From Phytoseiulus persimilis (lineage: Eukaryota > Arthropoda > Arachnida > Mesostigmata > Phytoseiidae): DNA of 64,000 nt. Position numbers and translations under genes: made by a program. Under the pieces are notes generated by a model that saw nothing but the letters and a program-made list of their open reading frames with translations, did not search any database and had not been told where the DNA came from. Shown here piece after piece: positions 12,238 through 25,673 of the stretch. The stretch covers positions 496,001 to 560,000 of the forward strand of contig CM075103.1 in the NCBI GenBank assembly GCA_037576195.1. The letters run 5' to 3'. Numbering within the stretch: position 1 is the stretch's first letter; each line of letters starts with the position of its first letter.

Positions 12238-15200
12238 ATACTTTGTTTGTGTGCGTGAGGATCGTCCGGAATCGAACTGATTGTGGAAGCAATACTGCAT
12301 AAATATGACGTGAGTTTGGTGCTACGCAGTTTCGCCTGATTGAACGCGTCGTATCTTGAGAATCGAGCTAGCAGGAGCTGGCGGACGTGTTCCGTTCGAC
12401 GGATATCTCTCGTTTGCGTCTTGGTCCAAGACGCAAACAATGAGTATCCGTTTAACGGACAGAACAAGACTCTTGGTCTGTTCAGTTCAAGCTTGGAATC
12501 TCAGGAGAATGAACCAAAGATGAATTCGCGGCTGAAGCTCCGACGCAGTCGAAGAGATTCGATCCCTAGGTCGTGTGTCCGAAGTCCCTTCGATTCGCCA
12601 ACAAGTGTCACACAGCCCCGCATCCCAAAGCTCTGCTCTGGAGAATCTCAACGCTGAGACGTGAGGTTTTTGTACAATTGCGGAATAAATCCTAATGTAT
12701 TTGAATTTTCGGAAGAAACGAGCCTCAATCGTTCGGTAGAGATGTGTTTCAGTCGAGCCGTGTCTCTGCTGCGAGAGAATCGGGCTGACCTAATGGACAG
12801 AACGAAGGGAGCGCACACGATGCTGCTGATGCGAGTATACAGAACGGATGGTCTCTCAGTCTCGTCCGACAGCAGCGTCTGCAGAGTGTGAACAGCGATA
12901 CAGGTAGAGGTAGCATATGAAAGACTTTCTTCCAAGAGCGGCCGAACAGATCTTGTGTTTCACCCGTTCTCACACGGATTTTCTCCACGTCAAGAGCGAG
13001 TGGTGTTCGAGAGACGCTCGAGATCCCTCAAACGACTCAAGAGACAGACAGAGCCTCACTCTTGGGCAAGCTGGGAGCTGGTTTGCTCACGTTTGTCCGC
13101 GCTGAAGAGGGACTCAGGATCTGCATAGTTGTTGTGTTGAAAGTCCACCGGTCTAGGCTCCTCAAAAGTTCACCCAATCACTAGTCAGGAGTCATGACTC
13201 AACTTCAAGGCGACCCCGTGGGACGTTATTGTTTGAGTCCCCGTGTAGAGAATCACACGCGAACGAGGCTCCTACCTCGCACTGCGGAGGGGAAATCGCC
13301 TTGAATCTCAACCAACGAACACCATCGAATTCCTCAGCTACCCGGGCATGATTATTGGTCGTGGATGGCTCTTTGATGCAGATTGAAACCGATTTCTGCT
13401 GTCTTGTCGACTCAGACCAAGCCTCCCGAAATATCACTGACATGGTTTCTGATGCCTATGTCCTGAGCTCCGTAGGGAAGGATCGGCTATCTGGTTCGTG
13501 AAGCGGTCCGGTCGCACTGAGTCGATAGCCGATCACTGAACTCGGTCTCAGGTGAGCCAGTACGGACTGACTGGAATGAGTCCCTCTGAATGGAGCAATC
13601 AAAGATGTCTGGGGACGACAGCTCTTCCAGCTCGGGCAGCGACGCTTACAACGGCCCAATAGTGTCGCTTCGCTGATATTTGCCACTTTTCACCCATCGT
13701 TGGGACAATTAGGCGATTCCCGATGCTCTGGGAGGCCATTCGCGAAATATGGTAATCGATCGAGGGGTGCATATGTGGTCGTTATCGCTTCCTCTCAAAA
13801 TTCCATTTTCGAGAGCTGCACTCAACGATTCCTCCAACGAGGCCTGCAGACTGCAAAACTCATAACTAAGCTTCTCAAGGTTCGGTTCACAGTCAGAGCG
13901 CGACTCATGAATAATTTGCCAGGCGAGTTCTTGAGATCGAGAGGTGAGTCTCGGAGGGAATCGCTCGAAATCGTTGAGTCGGCATCAGAAGCATGGAAGA
14001 TGATCACGCTAATTTGGGGTTGGTTCATTCCATCTCTTCGGATCCGTGAAGTGAGCTGAAGAGTTCAGGGCGAGGTGGAAACTCGGTTCGGCCCCCGACT
14101 CACGCCTGCGCCAGTAGTTCGCTACCCCACAGCAAAAGTGACTTCGTACGTTTCCGGTGCACGAGAGCAAGTCCACGCTCGGAGCGTACGCTGTGAAACT
14201 CGCTCGTGATTTGTCACAGTTCCCGAGACTGAGCTCTTATCCGGTGAGGTCCTGTCCTTCTCGCCAGTCCTCCTACGCGTTCCAAGTAGGAGTTGTCCGA
14301 TTCAGCGCAAGGGCTGTCGCTCCGAGAATCGTGTCGCCCGTTCTCGATACTCAGCTGACAACCGCCGTTTCACAGTCTTGTTCAAAATCAGTAGCAGATG
14401 TTACCTTTTTCGTTGACAACTCGACTGTCTCCGCTCCATAGAATGGCAACAGCTGGGGCGTGCAACAACGAAGGACCAGATGAGCTCTGCAAACGCTTGG
14501 GTAAGATGTCATTTCTTCGCCAGCGAGAGACATGCGCGGGAGCAATCCTTCCCGGAAGCTTTGAGAAATTTCGAGGAGCGCGATTGGGCGAAACCACCCG
14601 AATTTCTCTTGGACGCTTCAGGGAGTCATTTCTGAGCGTAAGAAATAGGTGCTGCGATAAGGAGTAGACAGGCTCCGTTATGTGTCGTCCGGTGAGAATC
14701 GCTCGTCCTCGTACGATTTCGTCGGTCGTGTTGCTTCTGTCGAGAACGGGGACAACGCACGCATTCATTGCTGGGAGCTGAACGGGCCAGGTTGGTTAGA
14801 GAGAAGACGGCCCAACGTTCTCTGGGGCCCAACGCTCGGTAGCGGAGCGTAAAAAAGCTATTTCACACTCCAAAGAACATTCTCTCTCTGTCGCAAGTTG
14901 CCTTCTTTAAAGCTCGGATTATTTCGGCCCGACTCATCGAAAAAAATCTTCGTTTCTTGATGGCGCGAGAGCAGATTCTCCTCCGACGGGACTTATAACA
15001 GTTCGCATGACTCCGACTCAATGACATCAAATAGAGCTGGTTCCGAAGAGGGGGACGTCCAGCGGTAGTCAGATAGCACTCTGACGTCTCATTACCGCGG
15101 TGAACGAGGCGGAAAACAAGAAACCTTGTCCCAATGTATACACTCTGTCTGGCCGAAATCCCCCTTGTTCCGCTGGTTCGGATAATCCTGCTACGACTTT

Positions 15201-17521
15201 CAGCCCCAACCTCGTCGAGGAAAGCGGAACATGGAAACGAGTCTCGGTACTCAGGCGCCTCGCGAAATTCGTCTCTGAATGATCTCTTGAAGCATTCGAT
15301 GCGTTTTATTGTCCCTTCTGAGCCCCCGCCCACTTCCTCCAATATGAAGTATTTTGGGGGGTTTCCGACAGAGGGAAGTTCCCTCTCTCCCCAACTCAGG
15401 AGTCCTAGGGTAAGTCGAGATCATTTGGTCATTCCGCGGCGGATATGAGTATCAGAACGGATAACTGCTGAGATCTTCTCTCAGTTAAGCGATGCTGAGA
15501 GGGAGTACCTCAGTCACGATAGTTTGAGGTAGATCCTCATCCAACCGGAACTCCATTACGGGGGGGAGGGGGAATCATCGTATTCTTGGGAAGGGCTCGG
15601 ACATCGTCGGGTTTTCTATCGCCGATGGGTGACCGGCGTTGGAACTGATGCACACATATGCCTCGTCCTGCCGTATGTCCGTCATGAGTGTATCGAAGGG
15701 ACAATCGGCCCTCGACGTGGGGAAGGAGTAGTTCCAAAACAGTCTCAACTGGGATGTCCGCGGGCCGTCCTGCGGTTCTTCTTGTGTACAGGAGGGGAGA
15801 AGCAGAGAGACTCGGACGGGGCTTCCCCCTGCATTCGTCTCATTTTCAGACCCAAGGTCGGAAATGCCTCCTGACAAAATAAGACTGTTGGCATCAAAGG
15901 GCTCTCTCCGAAGGCCGACGTTTTGCGAATCCAGACTCGCTCCCCAAACTCCATTTTGTTCGCCTCAACTTCACGAGATCATTTTCCCCCGCAGCGCAAC
16001 GGTTCAATAAATGATGAGGATGGGAATGGGTGGCTACCATGTGACAGAAAGTTCTCAGAGAGCTCCCCCTCGTTGTTCCCGCGCGTGAGTGGTGTCTCGA
16101 TGGACGAACGAGGTACGAACATCGAAGTGAACATGAAAAAGTTTACGAAACTCCAAAAGAGCTCGAAGCGCACTTCCGCAGTCTCGCTTGATAAATAAGA
16201 CTCGAGAGCTCGAGAGACTGTCTACAGCGCCTTCGCCGAGAGCTCTATTTGAAGATGAAGTCTACGCCAACAAGAATGTCAACGCACCTCGCCCGGTCGT
16301 GTACAAAGTGAGCGGGAAGTATTCGCTAGTCCGGGCCGTCCAAGAAGACATTGGAGCGCAAGGAACCATAGCGAGAAAGGGATTCTTCGATTTACAGCCG
16401 AATCGATGGATCTTCGAACGCGTGAAACGACCTGAAGGCGAGAGAGTGTCAAGTGCGCTGGAATCATCGTGTATAGCTGGGCAGAGAAGTGTTCCGGGGG
16501 AGCTGTCACATTGCCCCGAAGTATGCATTGGGCATCAGAATCGCAAGGTATTGCTGGTCGATCCCGCAGCTATTCTTGGTCCGATTTCGGATTGTACGGA
16601 TCCTGTAAGCCATATCATCGTTTATGAACTGCGTTTCCTGATTCAGTCAGTTACTAATTCGAGACTCCTCATGCTTCCCTCCGAGGGCTCAGAGCGGAGC
16701 AGTGGCAGTGCGAAGAAAGGGAGGACGGACTGAGCAGCTGCCCTGCGGTCGAAGCCGATCCGGTCGCAAGTCTTATTTGCCTCATTCCCGACACAACGAT
16801 GAAATACGAACCGCAGCCACGGTGACTGCTGAGGCAAGGCCACAAACTCCGAGAAACCTCCACTTGGTTCGCCCCCTTCCGACGGGGGTGAACGATACTA
16901 CGGATCTCAGGGTTGGGCCTAAGCGAGAACGTCCCGATCCTCTTCTTTTTGCGGAACGGGTGATCCTCCCTCCGACAGTAGATGAGAGGGAAGATGAAAT
17001 CGAATATGTCTTCTTCGGCCATTGCTGACTCGGTGATTCTGAGCGTTCGTTGGATATTCTGGCTCAATTGCCCAGTTTTACAAAAACCTGTGATGACCAT
17101 GACGATGGGATTCATTGGAAACATCCATCTCTATGGCGATGGTTAGGGGGCTCGCCTCGGGTTTGCTGGATAAACTTGCAAGGCATCAAATTTCTGAGAT
17201 TCGAGAGAAGGAGACGTCAATCGTGGATTTGGGCTGATTGGAAATTTCGCCCCAGTCGAGACCCGAGAAGTATGCTTCTGATATTTCCATTGTGATTAAT
17301 TGTTGATGAAGAGAATAAACATTCTAAGACCGATGATCCAACCCGTAACTCCTTGATGTTCCTGGGGAAGGATGGAGGGCTGAGCGAGAGTCAAGCTTCC
17401 CGGGAGCTCCCGAAGACAGGCAGTCCAGGAGGAACAAAGAAAGGGCCCTCATTAAAGTACCTTCAGCTCTCGAACGCGGAGAAGAAAACATCGAAGGTCG
17501 ACTGGAGTCGCTCACCGACCG
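12238..17521. other. Intergenic stretch with possible unassigned exons
   Basis: No gene is secure. An AATAAA near 12684 could serve the sarcoglycan transcript. Two plus-strand patches look exon-like. One is an ATG at 14443 followed by about 19 open codons and a GGTAAGA donor near 14501. The other is 15998-16090, with a strong pyrimidine tract and CAG before it and a GTGAGT after it, then an open frame from about 16226 to 16602. Their phases could not be joined into a protein, so I leave them unassigned. Confidence 0.3.
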
Positions 17522-17527
17522 TTTATT
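17522..17527 (-). terminator. Polyadenylation signal of MED14
   Basis: AATAAA on the minus strand, about 87 bp past the MED14 stop codon. This is the usual kind of spacing for a short 3' untranslated region. No other copy lies closer to the stop. Confidence 0.5.
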
Positions 17528-17613
17528 GCACATGCCACTTTGCACGGATTTTCTAGTATTTACAAGAACCACCGAGCCTAGAAGACTCCAGAGCAGGGGA
17601 AAACGTCGATGCA

Positions 17614-20600
17614 CTAATTCACCGTTAACTGTGTAACCAGCTCTCTGATCGAGGGATATATTGAACATTCACCCGCGTTTTGGTATTCGTTGGATCGTCG
17701 TAGGAAGGACGAGATGAGGTTGAGAGTTTGTGAACCCTGAGCATTACCGTCGGTTCGTCGATCCGCTGCAGTCGAGACGACATTCGTCTGAAGATCGTAA
17801 ACCATCGGTACCACGATTGGGGTTCGAGTGGGATTTGCGGCACCCTGCAGTTCGTGGGTCTGGCTTCTGATAGGCGATAGTTGGAGGAAGAAGAGCATCT
17901 TATTCTTGGCTATCACGACAGATGTCATACCCGGGGGCGCTATCGGTGGGGCCGCTGGCGGTATCGTAAGGCACAGTTGGAAGTTCCATCTGTACATCGG
18001 GGGTTGAGGGGGGCAGAGCTCGAGCCGCATCAGCTGGATGAAATCTCGCAGTATCCGCTGCGGAGTGCTCATCAACCGCGTGAACGAGATGAACGCGTTG
18101 GGTTTGTACGGAATCGACACGACCTTGGCATCGAAGTATCGTTCAATCACCTGGATGTCGTCCGCGGAGAATTGTTGCGCAGCGGTAACGGCGTCGTTGT
18201 GTGATATCTTGACGTGCAACGACTGCATGCTCTGCGGATTTAGCGACACTCTGTACAGGAGCTGATCGAGTCTGAATATGACAACGCCCGGCTCGCTGAT
18301 ATTCCGAACCTGGAAATTGTCATCGCTTCGCACAGCCCGTTGAATTGTGTTCCGCATGAAGGCACAGCCGAGAGACCTCTCGAGAGGCGAATAGCCCGGG
18401 GGGCTGGGCGTACACAGGAAATCGAGATTCTCGTGACTTAAAACGATCGGTATCGCAGCAGCCCAGTTGCCAGGGATGGCAGGTGCCATGCGCGACATCG
18501 AAGTCGCCACACGATTTGGTAGCTCGACGCTCGCCGGTTGTCCCGGCGCCGGAGATGGACCGCCGGGTGACTGCTGGAACTGCCGCGGTGACGGTCGAGG
18601 CGGAGCCGGCGAGGACGGCCAGGGGTTCGCGGGGGAAGCAGAGAGCATCGGGAACGCCGGTGACGTCGGATCGTTGGCGTTAGCGAAAGACGCCTGACCC
18701 GAGGAAGCTTGTTGAGCAGGTGACGGTGACGGCGATGTCATGTGGGGCGAGTTCACAGGATACGGCGAAGACGGTGGCGGCGCGAGAGGTGAACTCGGTG
18801 GAATGTTTGAGGGCGTATGGACGAACGATGGATTCGGCGATGCCGTGTAGGTCGACGGCATCATGGAGGGGTGAGGGGAGGCGGGCGTGTGGGGATTCGA
18901 CGGAGGTGTCTTCGGGTGGTGCTGGGGAAATCTCAACGTCGAGTTGGTGTCGCCTCCTCCTGATCGCGAACTCGCGGGGGAAGCCGCTTTCGCCATGGAC
19001 GGCGAGAGGAACGCATCGACGCACTCCATTTGGAGAGGAGACACCGGCGGGTTGTCGGGATCGACCGCCGCCGCCCTCGATGTCTGACCAGAGAACTTCG
19101 TGAGGAACGCTCGCAGGCCCGGTACCTGCATGTATTCTTCGACGTGGCGACCTTTGTCGAAGTGACTGAACGCGCCATCTCGAACGATGACGCAGCCGTC
19201 GCCCTTTCGACACTGAACCTCCAGACAGTAGTAGCCGCGGTAGACCAGCCGGAAACAGGTCGACGATTGAGGGATGATCATGAACGTCTGCACAGGGACC
19301 TGCGGTCTCGAATTGATGACACCCAGCTGCAGAACGGATGGCAAGCGTGACAACGATAGAAGCGGCCTGTAGGTGTCCCTCAACGTCTGCAGCAATTCGA
19401 TGATAGACTCGTGCTGGTTGAAATCATACGACAACTGATGAGCAATGATGGAATGAGGGTTCGTAGCAGAGACCGAATGCCCAACGACGCCGAACACTAG
19501 CTGGAACCTCTTCTCCACAGGGCGCCAATGTATCGTCACCGTGTAATTCTTTTCTGAGCCGTAGCCGATTGTGAGACGTTTGTAGGAGTAGGACCGGACT
19601 TCCGAGGTCTCGAGCAATGCCGCGTACTTTTCCCTCTTGACGTCAGCCGCGTACTTCAAAACAACACCGTATAGCTTACCAACAATGGACCAATCCGCCA
19701 GCCATTCGTCGATCACGAGCGCCATATTGTTCTGGGTGAAATCATAATTGAAATGGATCGGCCGAGTCGCGCCTCGCTCCCCCATTTGGTTTGTTGTGAG
19801 CGGGCAGTCGTGAAAGATCAATTCACAGTGCCAAGATTTCATTCCCTTCATTTGGAGCCGGAAGGTACAGCTGAGCAGGGAGCGTTGCAGTTCGTCGGAC
19901 ACGTCGGTGGAAATCTCCTTGCAGAGCGGCATCTTCACAATTTTAACGGAGAAGTTCGTCTGCGCCCCTTCGATTTGTAATCCGCGGTGGCAAATGTTCC
20001 GCTGCCCCAGTTCCCTCGTGAGTGAACAGAACGGCAGCCTGTCGTCACAAAACGCGACAATATGAGCGACGTCGCTGAAGAAGTAGCCCGAGAAGCGGGG
20101 TTTCTTGGAAGCGAAGGAGGCGTCGTGATGACTCTCCGATGGGCGCTTCAACGAGTGCCCATCTTTGTTCGCTGTCGTCAGCAGGTCCAAATCGGTGCAC
20201 GGTCCGTGAATTATAGACTGACTGTCGAGGCGATAAAAGCTGCTCAGCCGATTATCACCTGCAACGCGGGAGACTTGTCACGGAAAAACGGAAACCCGTG
20301 CGGCACCATTGATGATCCGATTGAGCCTGATTCTGAATGACTGACTCTTGCCAGGCGATGGGAACACTAGTATGGACTCACCTGTAACGCTCATGAGGTA
20401 GTAATTGAACTCCACCGTGTCCGACGGCTTATCGGCCTGTAGCTCAATGACGACAAAATAATGAATGTGTTTACAAAGTTTGACGAACAAGGTGAATTTT
20501 CCTAGATGATTTAGTGGGTGATCGTCAGAGATCGTCGCTACCGGATTAGCTTCCATCGCCAAAACCGGAAGATGCTGTACAGTCTTCCTGCAGCGCTTCA

Positions 20601-22199
20601 GCGTTATCCAAAACTTCAAGTTCAGTAGAATAGTGGTGAGTCGAGATTTCAAAGTAGCAGTCGCATCCTTCGCCAGACCGTTGATTATATCTTGCAACTC
20701 CTGAATCATCGGCGGTTCGTATTGCGGCACGAAAGCCATCACATATCCAGTATGAGTGTCGACTGTAAGCACAAGGTGCTCCGACGACGAACACGGCTGC
20801 ACGATTGGGATTTGCAGCAAGGGAGGACTGCCCCCAAGCACGCACTCCACATCAGTGGGCAAGAGATCTTTGAGATGGCTGTCCCTCAAATAAGAAAGTT
20901 TCTGCCTGGATCGAATGTGTATCGTTTGGATGAGCAGTTTCTCTACTGAGAGGAACTCCGATTGGATACTTTGATCCATCCACGGTTGTTCCTGGTCTTC
21001 TCGTATTTCGGGCAAGTGAGATACTTGGAGTGGCTTCCCGGGATTCTCATCATCCACATGGACTATCAGAAGGAAGGGCTGCTGATCGAACGAGGAGGCA
21101 TGATCTCTCCAGAAATGCAGTTTCAATACAGCGCCCGGAATGTATTCTTCGATGCGGACAGAGTCGCCCAAGCGTTCACGACACAACCGAATAATCTGCG
21201 TGTGGAGCACTTCCAGTTGCAAGCTCAAGCAGAAGAAATGCAAACACTGGTACAGCTCATGGAGAGGTTTTGGATGCTCGACTAGTCTTGATTGCACAAG
21301 TTGATGGATGTAAGAGATCTGGAGCGGGTGGACCTGAAAAACGATAGAAGCTGGAATTGAATGCTAAGAGAGATCGTATGCATTGCGCTTGGAGTATTCA
21401 ACGGACTGATCGCGTTCGAAGGTCAGTTGCAAGCGCATCCTGGTGATTCCTCTTTTCAGTTAGACTAGAGCTCCCCCTTCGAACCTACCAATGATCTACA
21501 ATCTCCAGTGTCCTTGTCTTCCACGAGGATATTGATGTTTAAAAGTCTCCACGGAATTTGAGGGCCGTCCCCCATGAGCGTCAAACTCACTTCGAACTCA
21601 TTGTCGACGCGGAACAAGACGCGGCCTCTCTTGATCTCTGAAGAACTCATCTGAGACGGAAGCTCCGCCGATACGAGTTTGTACTGTATTATGCGATTCA
21701 AGCGCTCTAGGGTTGATTTCTTGTCGTCCGCTGAGATTGGATCCGGAGGAACGATTTTGTCTCTGATGCATGTAGGTAATCGAGAATAGGTTCCCGTAGT
21801 GAGAACTTCAGTGGCGCATGGAATGTGGAAGCTGGGCAGCCGAGCTTGCACCAGTGTGTCTCGAGACAGCATGGCGAACATGTCTGCGGTTTCAATGAAG
21901 AGCATGCTTTGTTTGTCGAGAAAGTTGACAATGTTTGCACATTTCTCAACTTTACCCGCACTAGCAGCCCATTTCACCAGTGCAAGGAGTCTAACGAAAA
22001 GTTGACGAGTACTGTTGGTGAACTGGGTGATCTCAATTTTTCGGTCCATGTCGGACTTTCTGGGAAGAAGCTCCGCCAAAACTGTGAGTTCGTGATATGT
22101 CTTTTGGAGAACAAAGTCAATCAGCCGGCCTAACGGGATGGTGGGTGGCCCTGCTTGCTGCCCCATCGCAGTGACCGGTCCCGGCAATGAAAGTGCCAT
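17614..22199 (-). CDS. MED14: Mediator complex subunit 14 (3 exons)
   Basis: Backbone subunit that joins the head, middle and tail of Mediator, the coactivator between transcription factors and RNA polymerase II in the nucleus. Exons (minus): 22199-21489, 21333-20382, 20258-17614. Donors GTAGGT and GTGAGT and acceptors TTTTCAG and TTGCAG give phases 0 and 1, and the product is 1435 residues (human 1454). Exon 1 encodes the conserved N-terminal Med14 domain, with [17 protein letters not shown] and [16 protein letters not shown] Pro/Ser-rich linker lies at about residues 950-1130, as in the family, and the C-terminal domain has [16 protein letters not shown]. The start is the ATG at 22199; the slightly longer frame to 22214 begins with GTG. 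Only two introns remain, where vertebrate orthologues have dozens. Confidence 0.95.
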
Positions 22200-22501
22200 C
22201 ACAGTCGCCGGCACTGTTCACTTTTGATCAGAGAAACGGAGACACTGTGAGACTGTTCATAGCTCTGATCCACCACGCTCCGCTACGACTAGCACACCAC
22301 AGCCGAATTCCGGGGGATCGTCTTCGAAAGATGTGGCCACACAACGATCGAACAACAACGAACTTCAAGTGCCTATACTTCTGCTCAATTTGTAAACAAC
22401 GGTAAATGGAGCGGTGATTCCGGCATAGAAGATCCGGATGAACGGGACGAGAGGACGAACAATGAGCTCGTTACACGACATATTTTGGGACGAGAGAACG
22501 C
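22200..22501. promoter_or_regulatory. Likely shared promoter between MED14 and a divergent gene
   Basis: About 300 bp separate the MED14 start codon (minus) from the first in-frame ATG of the plus-strand candidate at 22502. The candidate's frame is open back to about 22287 without an ATG, so part of this may be its leader. The layout implies a bidirectional promoter. No TATA box or initiator was convincing. Confidence 0.35.
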
Positions 22502-23744
22502 TATGGCTGGGAAGCGCTCAAGGATATTGCGTGAACAGATGCAACTGTTTGAGAGAATCCGCTCAAAAATTGCGCACTGTTTGGAGGAGCGGTTGATGGC
22601 GGTGATCTTTGCTGACCGCCGGAACACGATTGAGCCCACGCGAGAGCTGGAACCCGACTTCGGGTGGGATTCACTGGTTCGTTCACTTGAACGGAGGGAT
22701 TTCATAGGGTCATAGTAACCTGCTACTGGAATCCATCAGGAAGAAAGCGGGGAGGGAAACCTGGGAATTCGGTTCGGGGAACCTGTTCGTGATCCTGTTG
22801 ATGTCGGTGATCTCATCCTATAGCCCGAATGGAATTTACTGATTTCTCCAGGGTATTTTCATTCTCCACAACCTTGGTTCCGGGGGCTAACTTCAGCTGT
22901 CTATGATACGGGTCGTTGGAGGCCCTCGAATGGCCTACAGATATTCGGAGGTGCAGCACGTTGGCGCAAAATGACGCGAATAATCCAATGGATTCAGTTT
23001 CAGACCGGTGTCCAGAATGGTTCCACGACGGATCCATTGAGTGAGAATAGTGCCTCAAACTCCCTCCATGACCCACGAACCATGAAATCCGCGGGCGCCG
23101 TCGATCATCAAGCGTCTAGAGACGGATGGCGTCGAGTCTCAAGGGGGGAGGGATCGAGAAACTCAGTTCAGGGTTCCAGTTCATTTTTCCGCTGGAATCT
23201 CTCATTTTCTCACGGAACACAACCTACCAACGATCTGGAAGCGGGTTCAATAAAAATCTCGCACCTCTTTGGAGCATCGAAGTTCTCTAAGGGCCTCTGG
23301 CGACTCGGATGAATTGGGGAGGAAGTTTTCCAAACCAACTCCATTACTCACGGAACTTCGAAGACAAGCTGTCGCACTCGCGAAGCGAATCCATTCTGCA
23401 AAATCGAGCCGGAGGGAGGTCCATTCGTCGCGCAGATCGACATCGATAATTTGAGAGAAATACTTCGTGACGCTTCAAACCCTGGCTGGCTCGGAAGATG
23501 CACTCTCGAACTTGGCGCTCTCAACAGAATGCTGCGCGAGGTGACCACACTGTGTGAGATCGTCAGATACTTGGAGAACCGCTCCAGTGGGCCATCGAGC
23601 TCACCAGAACCAAAATCAAAGCGGCCGAGACTTCTGAAAAACTTGAGTGTGAACTTGGGGGAATCCTATCGGCCACGAGTGCATCTGGCAAGCCGGTTCG
23701 GAAGAAAGTTCCGCATCTCAGAGCGGTGGAGTGGAATTAAATGA
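22502..23744 (+). CDS. Candidate unrecognised gene divergent from MED14
   Basis: No family recognised. From the ATG at 22502 (context GCTATGGCTGG) an open frame encodes a charged, helix-like segment rich in Arg, Glu and Leu (ILREQMQLFERIRSKIAHCL) to a stop at 22713. A second frame continues right after a TTTCATAG acceptor-like site at about 22709 (LLLESIRKKAGRETWEFGSG). Another coding-like stretch precedes a GTGAGA donor near 23041. Two overlapping frames follow, one ending near 23454 and one at 23744 that contains IDIDNLREILRD and a basic SKRPRLLKN possible nuclear signal. The pieces look coding, but joins between them need either short introns or frameshifts. So this is either a multi-exon gene I cannot splice or a decaying one. 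Confidence 0.4.
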
Positions 23745-25673
23745 ACTCCAGACAGGATGAGATCCACTCCAACACTGAGTTATTATCGGCGACACAAAGA
23801 GAATAGAGGTGTCAAGTCCGGAATAAAAGACAACTCCCGCAGGAGCCAACCCTTGGCGTTAGCCAGGGCAGGTCAAACAACAAGACCCGACAACATGATC
23901 GCGGACCCTCTAACGACCTAATCTGTTCGAGATATGAGGCACCCGAAGCAGACTAACGCGTAGTTTCGGAATGCGAGGGACGATCTCTCTCCAAGAGGAG
24001 TTCCCCGTCCGAATGGAACTCATACAAAAGCCAACATGACGTTGTGCGGAGACCGAAGGCGGTCTCGACAAACTTGGAGAGACAAGAAACGAACCGTCAA
24101 GGAATACACATGCAGCACTAGATGCCTGAAAACATGATTGAAAAGGATATTCCCACGCGACCGAAGAAGACGCGACGCCACATAATGATCCATGCGCATG
24201 TTCTGCCAACGAAACAGCCTCGAGGCGTCTAGAAGGAGTTTGGGAGCGCTCTGGTGAATTCCGGAAGATCGAGTCAATCGATGAGTTCAAGCGGTCGTCC
24301 GCTGTCGTGATGGCCGAATTTAAACTGATATTCCAAAATCGGCAACGTGGGTTCCGAGGAGAACCTCGTATTTGGTCAGCAAGTCGCTGTTGGTTCCTCG
24401 CATCGTGAGGAAACAGCTGACGACTTGATGGTCGAGGGATAGTTATAAGCTTTCTAGGAATCACCCCAATTGAACATATCCTAGGGAGGATTCTCCAGCC
24501 GAACCCTCTTGGATACTATGCCCACGAACGGAGTGCCGGCTCCAGAAGTTTACTTTTTTTACACGAGCGGGGACATCGTGAGCACCACTGAGAATATCTC
24601 TCGAGAACTCATCTGGAATGCATCAGAATTATTCCGACTGAGAACGACCGTACACAGTGACGCGCGCATGGACATCAACTCCCCGGTCTCGGTTATGAGT
24701 AGAGCCTGAAAGTTCAGGCGTTTCTCCGAGAGTCTCCCCTCACTGTAATGGATCAATCCCAAGTAATCGATGAGATGATTTCGAAAGATCACCCGCACTT
24801 CCAGGCTCTAGTTATAAGGTTTGTGAAGTGACTCATTCAAGAAAACGTCTATTTCATGGGTTCCAGCACCATGTGGAGCTCTTTCATTGTAGTCGCTCTC
24901 TCCGGAAAGCAGTTTTTACAACTGATTGCGCCGTCGAATAAAAATTTGACGTTAGATAGTAGTGGCCTACACGTGACTCGGCGATGTTTACATGGTGAGA
25001 AACTCTCAAACGCGGGTAGCATCACATTGAACTCGCCGTTATTTCTTGAAAGCAATCCTAGCGAAAGATCTCAGCGGACGTAAACAATTTTAGTTGCGAC
25101 TTTAATTCATAACAGACATCGATTCCAGCGAGTCGGGTCTCCTATCCATGCTCCCTTCGTAAATGACAAGGACCAGCTGATCTTAACAAGTCTGATCCAT
25201 ACCTACTCCATTTATGTCTAAAGTATTGCACACGATCGAATCTCTCCCAACTAAATTCAACCAGAGAGTCTATACACAGCGCATGACACTGTACATTTTT
25301 GGCAATTGTCAATCATGTATGAGAGAACAGGAACCACATCACATTGATTTCGGAGAACTCTATCGCGTTGAATTCAAACACCTACTGAAATTGGAGTTAG
25401 CTTTAATCGTACGATTATCATGGGTTCTCAACATGGAAGTTATTATTTCTGACTCTGGAAAAGAGCGGTGGCTTGCAAGTGGGGGGTGGGCATCGCGCCC
25501 GGGGGGATGGGAGCCGACATCGTTCGGGAAAACAAGGAAGAAGGGGGAGGGCGTGACGTAGAAGCAGCGATATTAGGAGGGGCTCGTGAGCCAGACAGGT
25601 CTTTCTGTCGGGTAGGAGATGCAAGAGGTACGCGCACTCCTTGAAGAACCGTGACCGTCGGGCCTGCAGCATA
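23745..25673. other. Intergenic stretch, nothing recognised
   Basis: Two short ATG frames occur on the plus strand, one starting 25214 with about 115 codons, but neither resembles a known family nor shows splice context. The right edge should contain the 3' untranslated region of WASP, which runs leftward from 25674. No tandem arrays beyond a G-rich run near 25481-25510. Confidence 0.45.

Noticed and set aside
17614-20190. Plus-strand frames opposite MED14 exon 3 (for example 18720-19103)
   Set aside because: They mirror the Pro/Ser-rich coding sequence of MED14; biased composition keeps the opposite strand open.
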